DNA from: Pseudomonas koreensis
Lineage (GTDB): Bacteria > Pseudomonadota > Gammaproteobacteria > Pseudomonadales > Pseudomonadaceae
Direction: 5' to 3'
DNA: 64,000 bases
Assembly (NCBI RefSeq): GCF_024169245.1
Contig: NZ_JALJWP010000001.1
Location: 62,001-126,000 of the forward strand
Shown: piece by piece, positions 8,704 through 18,734 of the stretch
Layout of the letters: each line of letters starts with the position of its first letter
Position numbering within the stretch: the first letter of the stretch is position 1
The notes under the pieces: generated by a model
Database searches by the model: none
Told to the model about the DNA's origin: nothing
What the model saw: only the letters and a program-made list of their open reading frames with translations
Position numbers and translations under genes: made by a program

Positions 8704-9708
8704 ATGAGCAAGCAAAATGCACTTCATATCGGCTTCATGCACAATCTTTGCGGGAAATTCGAAGCTTCATTCACCAGCCCCGGCGCTCCCGGCGAAGCAC
8801 GCTATCCATATCACTCCCAGACATTGCATAACCGGCTGGCCCGGACTCCTGAGTATCTGAACTTTGATAGCACCTCAGGCACATCCCCATTAGCAACGGC
8901 AACCAGCGACCGTCGAAGCATAGGCATTACGCTTAGATCAGAGATTGTATCTGGCACCTACGTATTTCCGCGGGATGCTTCTGTGGTGCAGGTAACCTAC
9001 GGCGAATTTCAAAACTCCGACACCAATTTCAATTTTATGACTCACCCTGCAACCCACGCAGAACTTGAGCTGAACATTACCGAAGAGGGACGGCGTTACT
9101 CGGGTGAACTCCGATTCGAAGTGCTGATCAACGGAGAAGTCCTGGAAATCGCGTCGCGCTTTGATGTTGTAATAACTTTCAACGGCGGTCCGGCAGTCTC
9201 AAGCAGCATCCAATCGAAACAAAGTCCAGCAAGCGCAAGGCTGCAAAACCTGAGTGGAGAATTCAACGCCAGGTTTCCTGTTTCTGCGGAACCAGGCGAA
9301 ACGTCATTTGCACGAGCTCCATATCACTCTTCGGGCCTGAACTACATTGATGCATTCTTTCAGGAAGACATTAACTTCAATACCCAAAGCGGAAGGGTTT
9401 ACTTAGACTCTTATATAACCAGCGATGCGCGGTCGTTTTCAGTTCACTTGAAGAAAGGAATTACTTCTGGCACCTATAGCTATCCAAGCGTGGGCAGTCC
9501 ATTTACGCTGGTGAAATATAACGAAATGCGCTACATGGGCGATGGATATCTGGATTGGAGCCTGGATATTCTTGAAGCAACACTTGAACTTGAAGTTACG
9601 GATGAACGTCGCTACGTCGCGAAGGCCTTGTCGATAAAAGCCAAAACACCCACCGGCTCGGTCTTGAACATCAATGCCGATTTCGACATTTATCTGGCGA
9701 TGGATTGA
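8704..9708 (+). CDS. Uncharacterised protein of two tandem repeats (334 aa)
   Basis: A 334-residue soluble protein without signal peptide or membrane segments. It consists of two related halves, about residues 14-158 and 182-331. Shared landmarks in the same order are LxGxFxAxF (15, 183), PYHS (35, 206), SGTYxxP (83, 255), LELxITE/LELEVTD followed by RRY (121, 294), and GxVLxIxxxFD (144, 318). Alternating hydrophobic residues point to beta-sandwich-like units. I know no family name. Codon use differs from the neighbours (AGA, ATA and TTA codons, lower GC), and the gene lies between two copies of the lon 3' end, so it was probably acquired. GTGAG lies just before the ATG as a weak ribosome site. 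Confidence 0.75.
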   Translation: MSKQNALHIGFMHNLCGKFEASFTSPGAPGEARYPYHSQTLHNRLARTPEYLNFDSTSGTSPLATATSDRRSIGITLRSEIVSGTYVFPRDASVVQVTYGEFQNSDTNFNFMTHPATHAELELNITEEGRRYSGELRFEVLINGEVLEIASRFDVVITFNGGPAVSSSIQSKQSPASARLQNLSGEFNARFPVSAEPGETSFARAPYHSSGLNYIDAFFQEDINFNTQSGRVYLDSYITSDARSFSVHLKKGITSGTYSYPSVGSPFTLVKYNEMRYMGDGYLDWSLDILEATLELEVTDERRYVAKALSIKAKTPTGSVLNINADFDIYLAMD

Positions 9709-9746
9709 CTGATTCGACCCGATTGTCTGGATAACCGGGCAGGCAA

Positions 9747-9798
9747 TACTGTGCACTTTGTCATGCGGTTTGGAGCTGTGGCGAAGGTGCTCTTTTAA
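9747..9798 (+). repeat. Direct repeat, right copy (decayed lon 3' end)
   Basis: This copy still reads TVHFVMRFGAVAKVLF and stop in one frame, matching the true lon C-terminus in 12 of 16 residues. It has no gene upstream of it other than the accessory gene and is clearly a relic. The preceding bases read DCLDNRAGN against DYLKDGI in lon. Confidence 0.8.
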
Positions 9799-9804
9799 CC
9801 GATA

Positions 9805-9982
9805 GCCCCTCACCCCAGCCCTCTCCCCGAGGAGAGGGAGCCGACCGAGGCGTCCGGAGTCATCCATCGACCTGAAAAACCGGGTCGACTATGGATTCGG
9901 TGAGGCGCGTTCATGTCGGCGGATTTCGCCAATCGCACCCGGTCGGTCCCCTCTCCCTCTGGGAGAGGGCTAGGGTGAGGGC
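9805..9982. repeat. Inverted repeat CCCCTCACCCCAGCCCTCTC / GAGAGGGCTAGGGTGAGGG
   Basis: The outer arms at 9807-9827 and 9961-9982 are complementary, and each contains a smaller hairpin (CTCTCCCCGAGGAGAG; CCCTCTCCCTCTGGGAGAGGG). About 130 bases lie between. This is a second class of intergenic repeat, distinct from the REPs. It fills most of the gap of about 370 bp between the lon relic and the chagasin-like gene; I see no gene there. Confidence 0.65.
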
Positions 9983-10079
9983 TTGGCGTCAGTGGGTCAA
10001 CGCGGCACCCGCCTGTCACACTTTGTCTCATCTTCAGTTATGCTCGCCGTTCGTCGTAAACGCCGGAGCTGCTGATCCC

Positions 10080-10472
10080 ATGTCCACCACTCGCCTGTTT
10101 CTCCCCCTCGCCCTTTCGTTGCTGGCCGCCTGCGCCACGCAGCCAAAACACAACGTGACCGTGGAAAAACAAAGCGAATGCCCGGTGAAACTCACCAATG
10201 GGCAGAACCTGATCGTGATGCTGCCAAGCAACCCGACCACGGGTTATCGCTGGGCCATTCAGGATTCCGCTGGCGGCGTGCTGCGCGCGCTCAGCCCAGA
10301 GGTCTACAGCAATCCGGAAGATGCAGGTGTCGTCGGTGCGGCGGGCATTTCGACCTGGCGCTTCCAGGCCTTCGCGGCCGGCACCGGGCGTTTGCGCCTG
10401 ACCTCGCAACAACCTTGGGCACCAGAAGTGCTGCCCGTGGAAACCTTTGACTGCGCCATTTCCGTGAACTGA
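10080..10472 (+). CDS. Chagasin-type (I42) protease inhibitor lipoprotein
   Basis: A 130-residue lipoprotein. The signal peptide ends in the lipobox LAAC with Cys18. The mature part carries the three loops of the chagasin family that block papain-like cysteine peptidases: NPTTGYRW (51-58), a GVVGAAG segment with the following TWRFQA (83-96), and QPWAPE (111-116). Family members inhibit C1 cysteine proteases; the target in this bacterium is unknown. I start at the ATG at 10080 because it gives the lipoprotein signal; the frame is open upstream into the repeat. GGAG lies 12 bases before the ATG. Confidence 0.85.
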   Translation: MSTTRLFLPLALSLLAACATQPKHNVTVEKQSECPVKLTNGQNLIVMLPSNPTTGYRWAIQDSAGGVLRALSPEVYSNPEDAGVVGAAGISTWRFQAFAAGTGRLRLTSQQPWAPEVLPVETFDCAISVN

Positions 10473-10488
10473 CGGCGGGATACCGCGC

Positions 10489-10518
10489 TGGCTTCTTCGC
10501 GAGGAGGCTCGCTCCTTC
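10489..10518. repeat. Solitary degenerate REP
   Basis: CTTCTTCGCGAGGAGGCTCG followed by CTCCTT is a diverged single REP unit just downstream of the chagasin-like gene. Confidence 0.5.
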
Positions 10519-10540
10519 AATTCATCGATCCCACGCGCAG

Positions 10541-10633
10541 CAAAGGAATGCCGCCGCGGAGGCTCCACGTTCCGCCGCTGTTGTGACGCAGAGCGTCACG
10601 GGATGCATGCCCACGCAGAGCGTGGGAACGATC
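10541..10633. repeat. Multi-hairpin repeat (CACGCAGAGCGTGGGAACGA type)
   Basis: Consecutive small hairpins: GTGACGCAGAGCGTCAC and CCCACGCAGAGCGTGGG, with the shared string GGAACGATCA at the end. A fuller copy of the same element lies at 37749-37859. It sits between the inhibitor gene and cmoA. Confidence 0.75.
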
Positions 10634-10722
10634 ATCAAAACCGGCTTATCAGCAACCCGAGCATCCCGACGCCCTTTTGGCTAAAATGCCGGCCTTTTCC
10701 ACCGACACCGCCGGAAACCGCC

Positions 10723-11466
10723 GTGAGCAAAGAACCCGATCGCCTATTCGCCCAGCCGTTGGCCCAGGTGCCTGACTTCGCCTTCAACGAAGACGTCGTG
10801 CGGGTGTTCCCGGACATGATCAAGCGCTCGGTGCCGGGTTACCCGACCATCGTTGAAAACCTCGGCGTGCTCGCGGCGCAATTCGCCCAGCCGAACAGCG
10901 TGCTCTACGATCTCGGCGCATCGCTCGGCGCAGTGACTCAAGCCCTGCGCCGTCATGTGCGCACCGATGGTTGCCGAGTGATTGCGGTGGATAACTCGGC
11001 GGCGATGGTCGAGCGTTGCCGGGAATACCTCAACGGTCAGGATTCGATGTTTCAGGAATTGCTGCCGGTCGAAGTGATCGAGGGCGATATCCTCGCGCTG
11101 GAGTTTCAGCCCGCCTGCGTAGTCGCGCTGAACTTCACCCTGCAATTCATCGCCCCGGCTCAGCGCACCGCGTTGCTGTCGCGCATCCGCCAATCATTGC
11201 TGCCCGGCGGCGCACTGATTCTGTCGGAAAAACTGCGCTTCAACGATATTGAAGAACATACATTGCTCACCGATCTGCACGTGGCGTTCAAACGCGCCAA
11301 CGGCTACAGCGAACTGGAAATCGCCCAGAAGCGCAGCGCCATCGAAAATGTCATGAAGCCCGACAGCCTCGAAGAACACCGCGAACGCCTGCTGGCCGCC
11401 GGTTTTTCGAAAGTCGTGCCGTGGTTCCAGTGTCTTAACTTTGCCTCGTTGATTGCCTTGCCATGA
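10723..11466 (+). CDS. cmoA: Carboxy-S-adenosyl-L-methionine synthase
   Basis: A 247-residue Rossmann methyltransferase-like enzyme, the same length as E. coli CmoA. It turns SAM and prephenate into carboxy-SAM, the donor used by CmoB to make uridine-5-oxyacetic acid at the wobble base of tRNAs. Visible marks: [20 protein letters not shown] near the start, the SAM loop YDLGASLGA (other members usually have Cys where Ala stands), [15 protein letters not shown] and LNFTLQFI. The start is GTG at 10723; the frame continues upstream only through repeat DNA. It overlaps cmoB by ATGA, so the two are translationally coupled. Confidence 0.93.
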   Translation: MSKEPDRLFAQPLAQVPDFAFNEDVVRVFPDMIKRSVPGYPTIVENLGVLAAQFAQPNSVLYDLGASLGAVTQALRRHVRTDGCRVIAVDNSAAMVERCREYLNGQDSMFQELLPVEVIEGDILALEFQPACVVALNFTLQFIAPAQRTALLSRIRQSLLPGGALILSEKLRFNDIEEHTLLTDLHVAFKRANGYSELEIAQKRSAIENVMKPDSLEEHRERLLAAGFSKVVPWFQCLNFASLIALP

Positions 11467-12419
11467 TTGATCTGTCCCCCCTCGCCCGCCGTCTGGCCGG
11501 CACACCGCTGGCCGAATGGGCCAACACCCTGCAGCTTCAACTCGACAAGAAAATGGAAAAAGGCCACGGCGACCTGGAGCGCTGGCAAAGTGCGCTGGAT
11601 GCCTTGCCGAAGATTCAGCCGAGCGAAGTCGACTTGCTCAACGGCCTGACACTCGACACCGATTGCGACGATGACACTCGCGCGCAGATGCGTATCGCGC
11701 TGATGGGCCTGTCGCCCTGGCGCAAAGGGCCGTTCGATCTGTTTGGCGTGCACGTCGACACTGAATGGCGCTCGGACTGGAAGTGGTCGCGCGTGGCGCC
11801 GCACCTGGATCTGAAAGGCAAACGCATCCTTGATGTCGGCTGCGGCAACGGCTACTACATGTGGCGCATGCTCGGCGCCGGAGCGGACAGTGTCATTGGC
11901 GTTGATCCGAACTGGCTGTTCTTCTGCCAGTTCCAGGCCGTGCAGCGTTACCTGTCCGAGCCGAATGCCTGGCACCTGCCGTTCCCGTTCGAAGACTTGC
12001 CTGCGAATCTGGAAGGTTTCGACACTGTGGTTTCCATGGGCGTGTTCTACCACCGCCGCTCGCCGATCGAGCATTTGCTGGCATTGAAGGATTGCCTGGT
12101 CAAGGGCGGCGAACTGGTGCTGGAGACGCTGGTGGTCGAAGGCGACAAGCATCAGGTGCTGGTGCCGGAAGATCGCTACGCGCAGATGCGCAACGTGTGG
12201 TTTTTGCCGTCGGTGCCGGCGCTGGAATTGTGGCTGCGGCGGGCCGGGTTCAGCGATATTCGCTGCGTGGATGTCAGCACGACCACGGTTGAGGAACAGC
12301 GCGGCACAGAGTGGATGAAGTATCAGTCGCTGAGCGATTTTCTTGATCCCGAGGATCACAGCAAAACGATTGAAGGGCTGCCGGCGCCGATGCGGGCGGT
12401 TATCGTTGCCAGGAAGTAA
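11463..12419 (+). CDS. cmoB: tRNA U34 carboxymethyltransferase
   Basis: A 318-residue enzyme that transfers the carboxymethyl group from carboxy-SAM to 5-hydroxyuridine 34 of tRNA. The N-terminal helical part carries [20 protein letters not shown], the SAM fold begins at [19 protein letters not shown], and [16 protein letters not shown] is the typical active-site strand. The ATG overlaps the cmoA TGA by four bases. Downstream there is no terminator but a REP pair. Confidence 0.94.
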   Translation: MIDLSPLARRLAGTPLAEWANTLQLQLDKKMEKGHGDLERWQSALDALPKIQPSEVDLLNGLTLDTDCDDDTRAQMRIALMGLSPWRKGPFDLFGVHVDTEWRSDWKWSRVAPHLDLKGKRILDVGCGNGYYMWRMLGAGADSVIGVDPNWLFFCQFQAVQRYLSEPNAWHLPFPFEDLPANLEGFDTVVSMGVFYHRRSPIEHLLALKDCLVKGGELVLETLVVEGDKHQVLVPEDRYAQMRNVWFLPSVPALELWLRRAGFSDIRCVDVSTTTVEEQRGTEWMKYQSLSDFLDPEDHSKTIEGLPAPMRAVIVARK

Positions 12420-12441
12420 TCCTCACAAACGCCGCATTCCC

Positions 12442-12532
12442 CTGTAGGAGTGAGCCTGCTCGCGATAGCGGTGTGTCAGTCACCATGATTTTGAATGTGC
12501 TGACGCTATCGCGAGCAGGCTCACTCCTACAG
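12442..12532. repeat. REP inverted pair after cmoB
   Basis: CTGTAGGAGTGAGCCTGCTC at 12442 faces GAGCAGGCTCACTCCTACAG ending at 12532, with GCGATAGCG / CGCTATCGC inside. It lies between the convergent genes cmoB and tadA. Confidence 0.88.
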
Positions 12533-12543
12533 GGGGGCGGTGT

Positions 12544-13041
12544 TCATTCCGGGGATTTCGCGCGGCGAGCGCGGAAGAATTCGGTCAACACTGCGCCACA
12601 TTCTTCAGCCAACACCCCACCCTCATACAACACCCGGTGATTCAAAAAAACCTGGGTAAAAAACTGCCCCTGACTCTGCACAATCCCGGCTTTCGGTTCC
12701 AGCGCGCCATACACCACCCGCGCCACCCGCGAATGCACAATCAGCCCGGCGCACATGCTGCACGGTTCGAGCGTTACGTACAGCGTGCTGCCCGGCAGAC
12801 GATAGTTATCCACTGCCTGCGCCGCCGCGCGGATCGCGACCATTTCCGCATGGGCACTCGGGTCGCTGGTGCTGATCGGGCAGTTGAAGCCGCTTCCGAT
12901 GATCTCGCCGTCCTGTACCAGCACTGCGCCCACCGGCACTTCGCCGAGCGCCGCACCTTGTGCGGCGAGGGTCAGGGCTTCGCGCATGAAGTCGCGGTCG
13001 CGGCTGCGGTCGATGATCGCCGCCGGGCGGATCTGGCGCAT
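12544..13041 (-). CDS. tadA: tRNA-specific adenosine deaminase
   Basis: A 165-residue zinc deaminase that makes inosine at position 34 of tRNA-Arg(ACG). Zinc and catalytic residues are visible: HAE at 64-66 (Glu66 as proton shuttle) and PCSMC with Cys94 and Cys97. Residues 34-40 (EVPVGAV) belong to the deaminase core. The frame is open upstream, but the ATG at 13041 fits the family and its A is the last base of the upstream oxidase stop (TGATG), so the two genes are probably translated in a coupled way. Confidence 0.94.
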   Translation of the reverse strand: MRQIRPAAIIDRSRDRDFMREALTLAAQGAALGEVPVGAVLVQDGEIIGSGFNCPISTSDPSAHAEMVAIRAAAQAVDNYRLPGSTLYVTLEPCSMCAGLIVHSRVARVVYGALEPKAGIVQSQGQFFTQVFLNHRVLYEGGVLAEECGAVLTEFFRARRAKSPE

Positions 13042-14417
13042 CACTTCACCTCGATGGCGGCCATCAGGCCGGTTTCCATGTGGTCGATGACATGGCAGTG
13101 GAACATCCACACCCCCGGGTTATCCGCCACCAGCGCCACTTGCGCGCGCTCATTCTTGCCCAGCAGATAGGTGTCGGTGAAGTACGGAACGACCTTGTGC
13201 CGGTTCGACGCGATCACCTTGAAGCTCATGCCGTGCAGGTGGATCGGGTGCTGGTACTGGGTCATGTTCTTCAGTTCGAAAATATAGCTCTGGCCCAGCT
13301 TCAGGCTGGCGATCGGTCGATCGGCGCAGGTCTTGTCGGTGATGTCCCAGGCCTTGCCGTTGATCTGCCACAGGCTCGGCGGTTTGCCGTTGTCGACGTT
13401 GACCGACACCGAGCCGACCCATTCGAAATTGAAGTTGAGTTTCTCGGCATTGGCCAGGTCCGGCTCGGCCACCGGGTTGGCCGGCAGGGCTTTCGGCCAG
13501 TCCGTCGGCGCATCGGTGTTGGCGACCGAACGCAGCGTGCCCAGGCGCACCGGGCCGTTGCGCAGCGACAGCTCTTCACCCGCCGCCGGCGCCTTGATCG
13601 CCAGGCAAATGCGCATGCCGGGGCCGAGCCAGTATTCCTTGCCCAATGGCCGGGGTTCGACCGGATTACCATCGAGCGCGTAGATCTTCGCTTCAACGCC
13701 CGGAATGTTGATGCGATAGGTCAGGGTGTTGTCGAGGTTGAGCAAACGCACCCGAGTGATCTGCCCGGCCGGCAAATCAATCACCGGCAACGGCACACCA
13801 TTGATCGTCGACAGGCGCCCGGCGGTGCCGCCACGGGCTGCTTCGCGCGGGATGCTGAATTCGACGAACTGGCCTTGCTCGTCGACATGCCAGTTCTTCA
13901 GGCTGAGGGTTTTCTCGTACTTGAAACCGGTGGGCTCGCGCTCTTCGATGATCAGCGGCCCGACCAGCCCGCGTCCGAGTTCTTCGCTGCTGCTGACATG
14001 CGGGTGATACCAGTAGCTGCCGGCGTCCGGCACGCGGAATTTGTAGTCGAAATACTCGCCCGGCAGCACCGGCAGTTGCGACACATAAGGCACGCCATCC
14101 ATTTCCAGCGGCAGGCGGATGCCATGCCAATGAATGGTGGTCGCCATCGGCAAGTGATTGATGAAACGCACCCGCAGCCATTCGCCCTGACGCACGCGCA
14201 ACTCGGTGCCCGGCGCCGACGGGCCGAATGCCCAGGCCTCGGTCTTGTGTCCCGGCACCAGCTCGACGTCGAGCGGCGCGGCGATCAGTTCATAGTCGTG
14301 GCCGGCCTCGGCGTCGGCCATCTTGCCCAGCCAGTAACGCGAAGCGCCTCCCGCGCCCACGCCAACGACAACAAGACCGGCCAGGCCACCGAGAATTTGG
14401 CGACGGGTAAAGGACAT
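13041..14417 (-). CDS. Tat-exported multicopper oxidase
   Basis: A 458-residue laccase-like oxidase. The N-terminus MSFTRRQILGGLAGLVVVGV is a twin-arginine signal followed by a hydrophobic stretch, so the folded copper protein is exported to the periplasm. Copper ligands are complete: HWHG (96-99), HPH (138-140), HPIHLHG (390-396) and HCHVIDHM (440-447). That gives one type 1 site plus the trinuclear cluster. Related proteins oxidise Cu(I), metals or phenols; the substrate here is not evident, and no copper-resistance partner lies nearby. I start at the ATG at 14417, which gives the clean Tat signal. Confidence 0.9.
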   Translation of the reverse strand: MSFTRRQILGGLAGLVVVGVGAGGASRYWLGKMADAEAGHDYELIAAPLDVELVPGHKTEAWAFGPSAPGTELRVRQGEWLRVRFINHLPMATTIHWHGIRLPLEMDGVPYVSQLPVLPGEYFDYKFRVPDAGSYWYHPHVSSSEELGRGLVGPLIIEEREPTGFKYEKTLSLKNWHVDEQGQFVEFSIPREAARGGTAGRLSTINGVPLPVIDLPAGQITRVRLLNLDNTLTYRINIPGVEAKIYALDGNPVEPRPLGKEYWLGPGMRICLAIKAPAAGEELSLRNGPVRLGTLRSVANTDAPTDWPKALPANPVAEPDLANAEKLNFNFEWVGSVSVNVDNGKPPSLWQINGKAWDITDKTCADRPIASLKLGQSYIFELKNMTQYQHPIHLHGMSFKVIASNRHKVVPYFTDTYLLGKNERAQVALVADNPGVWMFHCHVIDHMETGLMAAIEVK

Positions 14418-14529
14418 GAACTCAACTACCTCACGTATCAGCGACAGACCCCGAGGGATCCGCAAAAAGGCGAATACGATACACCCGCAGTTGAGAAACA
14501 GTAAGGGCGACCTGCGGCCGCACGTCTTG

Positions 14530-14826
14530 TCAGCCTTGCGCGCGCAGCCCGGTAATCAGGTGCAACACGCCGTCACCAAGCGGCATGACGCCCGCCACAC
14601 CGGCCACATTCAGCGCCTGACGGTCAACTCGCGCCTCGTCATGCAGCGCCACCCGCACCCGGGTCAATGCCACAGGCTGCTGCGACTTGAGGTTATCCAC
14701 ACCGCCCAACGCCGCAATGATCTCTGCGCTCAAGCCCGCAACCGGATCGACGGCGACTTTCACCTCATCCGCAACCAGATCCGGCGTCAATGCTTTCCAG
14801 AATGCCTGCTGCAATTTGTCGAACAT
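14530..14826 (-). CDS. Stand-alone PTS EIIB-like protein lacking the active cysteine
   Basis: A 98-residue protein with the EIIB(Glc)-family fold signature: ALGGVDNLKSQQPVALTRVRVAL matches the usual GGxDNI...CxTRLRV, but the phosphorylated Cys is Ala53. It also has the later segment NVAGVAGVMPLGDGVLHLITG. The ATG at 14826 follows a GGAGG ribosome site with 7 bases spacing, two bases after the EIIA-HPr-EI stop region, so it is the last gene of the trehalose PTS operon. Without the cysteine it cannot carry phosphate by the normal route; a structural or regulatory role, or decay, are the options. The full EIIBC at 20514-21956 keeps its own Cys28. Confidence 0.8.
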   Translation of the reverse strand: MFDKLQQAFWKALTPDLVADEVKVAVDPVAGLSAEIIAALGGVDNLKSQQPVALTRVRVALHDEARVDRQALNVAGVAGVMPLGDGVLHLITGLRAQG

Positions 14827-14828
14827 GT

Positions 14829-17357
14829 TCAATCCTCCATTACCGGCAAGCCATCGACTTTCACCTCATGAAATCGCCGCAAGGCTTCGCGCACATCGCC
14901 AGCGCTTTCCAGGTTCGAAACCTGCTCGGCGATGATTCGACAGTCGGCCAGATTCAATTCGCGCACGGCCGACTTGATCGCCGGAACCAACGGCACGCTG
15001 ACCGACAGTTCATCCACACCCAGCCCCAACAGCAACGGCACGGCCAGGCGTTCAGACGCCATCGCGCCACAAACGCCAACCCATTTGCCGTGCGCATGCG
15101 CTGCCTTCACCGTCATGGCGATCAGGCGCAGCACCGAAGGATGGAAACTGTCTGCATGGCTGGCCAGGCGCGGATGATCGCGGTCCATGGCGAGAGTGTA
15201 TTGGGTGAGGTCGTTGGTGCCGATGGAGAAAAAATCCACGTGTGGCGCCAGCACATCGGCCATCAACGCGGCGGCCGGAACCTCGATCATGATCCCGAGT
15301 TTCGGCATATGCACCAGATCAAGCACTCGCGCCTCCTGCTCGAGGATCTGCCGGGCCAGACGCAGCTCGGCAAGATTGCTGACCATCGGCAACATGATGT
15401 GCAGACGCGTCAGCTCAGTGCAGGCCAGGATCGCCCGAAACTGTTCGCGCAACAGTTGCGGTCGCTCAAGGCACAGACGAATGCCGCGCAAACCGAGGAA
15501 GGGATTGCTTTCACTGTCCATCGGCACATAGGCCAGCGGCTTGTCACCGCCGACATCGAGGGTGCGCACCACCAGATTGTGCGCTGGCCCGATAGTGCGG
15601 GCGATGGCGCTGTAGGTGGCCACTTGTTCGTCGTGGCTGGGCGCCTGCTGGCGGCCCAGGTAGAGAAACTCCGAACGCAGCAGCCCGACGCCGTTCGCGC
15701 CCAGTTCCATCGCCTGCGCGGTTTCGCTCAGCGACGCCACGTTGGCCGTGACCTCGATATGCTGACCGTCACGGGTACACGCTGCCTGATTGGCCTGCGC
15801 CAGTTCCTGCTGATGGCGCTGGCGCTGGCGCTCATGCCGCGTGCGCAATTGATCGATGGACTCGGCGTCCGGATGCAACTGCAATTCGCCCTTGTCGGCA
15901 TCGAGCAGCACCCGCGTGCCGTTGTCGAGCGCGAGCATTTGCAGGGGCATGCCGCAGATCGCCGGTAAACCGCAGGCCCGTGCCAGAATGGCCACGTGAC
16001 TGGTAGCACCGCCACCAACCGTGGCGAAACCCAGTACTTTGCGCGTATCAAGCCCGGCGGTCTGTGAAGGGGTTAACTGATCGGCAATGAGGATGGTGTC
16101 GTCCGGTAGCTCCAGCGCCTGCTCGTGAACACCGAGGATCAGCTTCAGCACGCGCTGGCCGACATCGTCCAGATCTGCCGCACGCTCGGCCAGCAACGCA
16201 TTACCCAGCGAGCGAAACATCGCCCCGGTCGCTTCGGTCGTGGTCTTCCAGGCGAACGCCGCGCTTTTGCCCTCCTCGATCAAGGCCTGCGCCTGATCCA
16301 GCAGGCTCGGGTCGGCCAGCAGTTCCTGATGCGCCTTGAAGATCTCCGCCTGCGCCTGGCCGTTGGCGGTATCGCGCAAATGTTGCAGGGCCATGTCAGC
16401 TTCGATCAGTGCCTGGCTCAACGCATCCAGTTCGATTGGCGGCTCGGCGCCGAACTCGGTGACCATGAGCGATGCTTCGACGATCTGCATGACTTGCCCC
16501 AATGCCGAACCGGGCGAGGCACAGACACCGCGCAGGATGTTCGGCATTTCTGCGGCGACGGCTTCGACTGGCGCGGGCGCTGTGACAGCTTCGCCGCAGC
16601 CTTCGGTCAGCAAGCGGGTCAGCGCTTCGACGGCGGCCTCGGCATCGTCACCTTCGGCGCTGACCTGCACGCTGTCGCCATGGGCCGTTTGCAACGCCAT
16701 GACTGCCACCAATGATTTGGCATTGGCTTGCGCTTGCAGCTTGTGCAGATGGATCGTCGCTGAAAACGCCTTCGCCGCTTGGGCAAATACGGCTGCCGGA
16801 CGCGCGTGCAGACCATTGGGGTTGGGCAGGTTGATCGGTTGGGAGAAGACCGCATCACCTTGCACCGTCGCTGGATGTGCGTCGCGGGCTGCGCCGCCCC
16901 CGACATCCAGTACGGGCTGGCCAGCCTCCACCAATCCCGTCGAGCCGACGAGCGAATTGAACGGCTCGCCGCTGACCACCAGCATCAAGGTCAACAAACT
17001 GCGCGCATGCAGGGCAATGTAATCGGCATCGAAATCAATCAGCGTCTGTCCCGCTTCGACACGCTGCCCCGCCTCGACACGGCAGATGAATCCCTTACCC
17101 GCGAGATTCACCGTGTCCAGACCGATATGCATCAGCACCTGGACACCTTCATCGCTGGTAACGGTGACCGCGTGCCCGCTGGCCTGCATGTCGCTGACCA
17201 CGCCGGCCAGCGGTGCGCAGAGCGTCGACGAAGTCGGGTCGATGCACAGGCCGTCGCCGATGATCCGTCCGGCAAACACCGGGTCGGGCACTTGGTCCAG
17301 CGCCATCAGGACGCCGGACAAGGGTGCCAGCAACTGCAATTGTTGGGGTATGACCAT
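14829..17357 (-). CDS. Fused PTS protein EIIA(Glc)-HPr-enzyme I
   Basis: An 842-residue cytoplasmic phosphotransferase chain in one polypeptide. Residues 1-150 are EIIA(Glc)-like with His77 in VLMHIGLDTV; 172-255 are HPr with His184 in NGLHARPAA; 285-842 are enzyme I with His454 in GGGATSHVAILAR, the PEP-binding LLRSEFLY and RTLDVGGDKPL segments, and Cys763 in GVCGAMASE. It moves phosphate from PEP through to the trehalose EIIBC. I use the ATG at 17357, preceded by AGGTGAT, rather than the open frame to 17417. Its place in the operon beside porin, phosphotrehalase and EIIBC points to a dedicated trehalose system. P. aeruginosa has similar fusions for other sugars. Confidence 0.92.
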   Translation of the reverse strand: MVIPQQLQLLAPLSGVLMALDQVPDPVFAGRIIGDGLCIDPTSSTLCAPLAGVVSDMQASGHAVTVTSDEGVQVLMHIGLDTVNLAGKGFICRVEAGQRVEAGQTLIDFDADYIALHARSLLTLMLVVSGEPFNSLVGSTGLVEAGQPVLDVGGGAARDAHPATVQGDAVFSQPINLPNPNGLHARPAAVFAQAAKAFSATIHLHKLQAQANAKSLVAVMALQTAHGDSVQVSAEGDDAEAAVEALTRLLTEGCGEAVTAPAPVEAVAAEMPNILRGVCASPGSALGQVMQIVEASLMVTEFGAEPPIELDALSQALIEADMALQHLRDTANGQAQAEIFKAHQELLADPSLLDQAQALIEEGKSAAFAWKTTTEATGAMFRSLGNALLAERAADLDDVGQRVLKLILGVHEQALELPDDTILIADQLTPSQTAGLDTRKVLGFATVGGGATSHVAILARACGLPAICGMPLQMLALDNGTRVLLDADKGELQLHPDAESIDQLRTRHERQRQRHQQELAQANQAACTRDGQHIEVTANVASLSETAQAMELGANGVGLLRSEFLYLGRQQAPSHDEQVATYSAIARTIGPAHNLVVRTLDVGGDKPLAYVPMDSESNPFLGLRGIRLCLERPQLLREQFRAILACTELTRLHIMLPMVSNLAELRLARQILEQEARVLDLVHMPKLGIMIEVPAAALMADVLAPHVDFFSIGTNDLTQYTLAMDRDHPRLASHADSFHPSVLRLIAMTVKAAHAHGKWVGVCGAMASERLAVPLLLGLGVDELSVSVPLVPAIKSAVRELNLADCRIIAEQVSNLESAGDVREALRRFHEVKVDGLPVMED

Positions 17358-17407
17358 GACATCACCTGCGCTTGTATTTTCTGAGTGGGCGGTAGCGTCC
17401 GCCTTGC

Positions 17408-18640
<1,233 letters not shown>

Positions 18641-18734
18641 TTATTTTTATTGTGTGGTCGCAAGAATTCAGCGCGCACAAATCCCCCGCGCAGCGTTCTG
18701 CGTGTTTTTTTAAAACGTGTTTTTCAGTGAGTGA

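Noticed and set aside
9891..10079. Longer start for the chagasin-like protein
   Set aside because: The extension reads through an inverted repeat and would bury the lipoprotein signal that starts at 10080.
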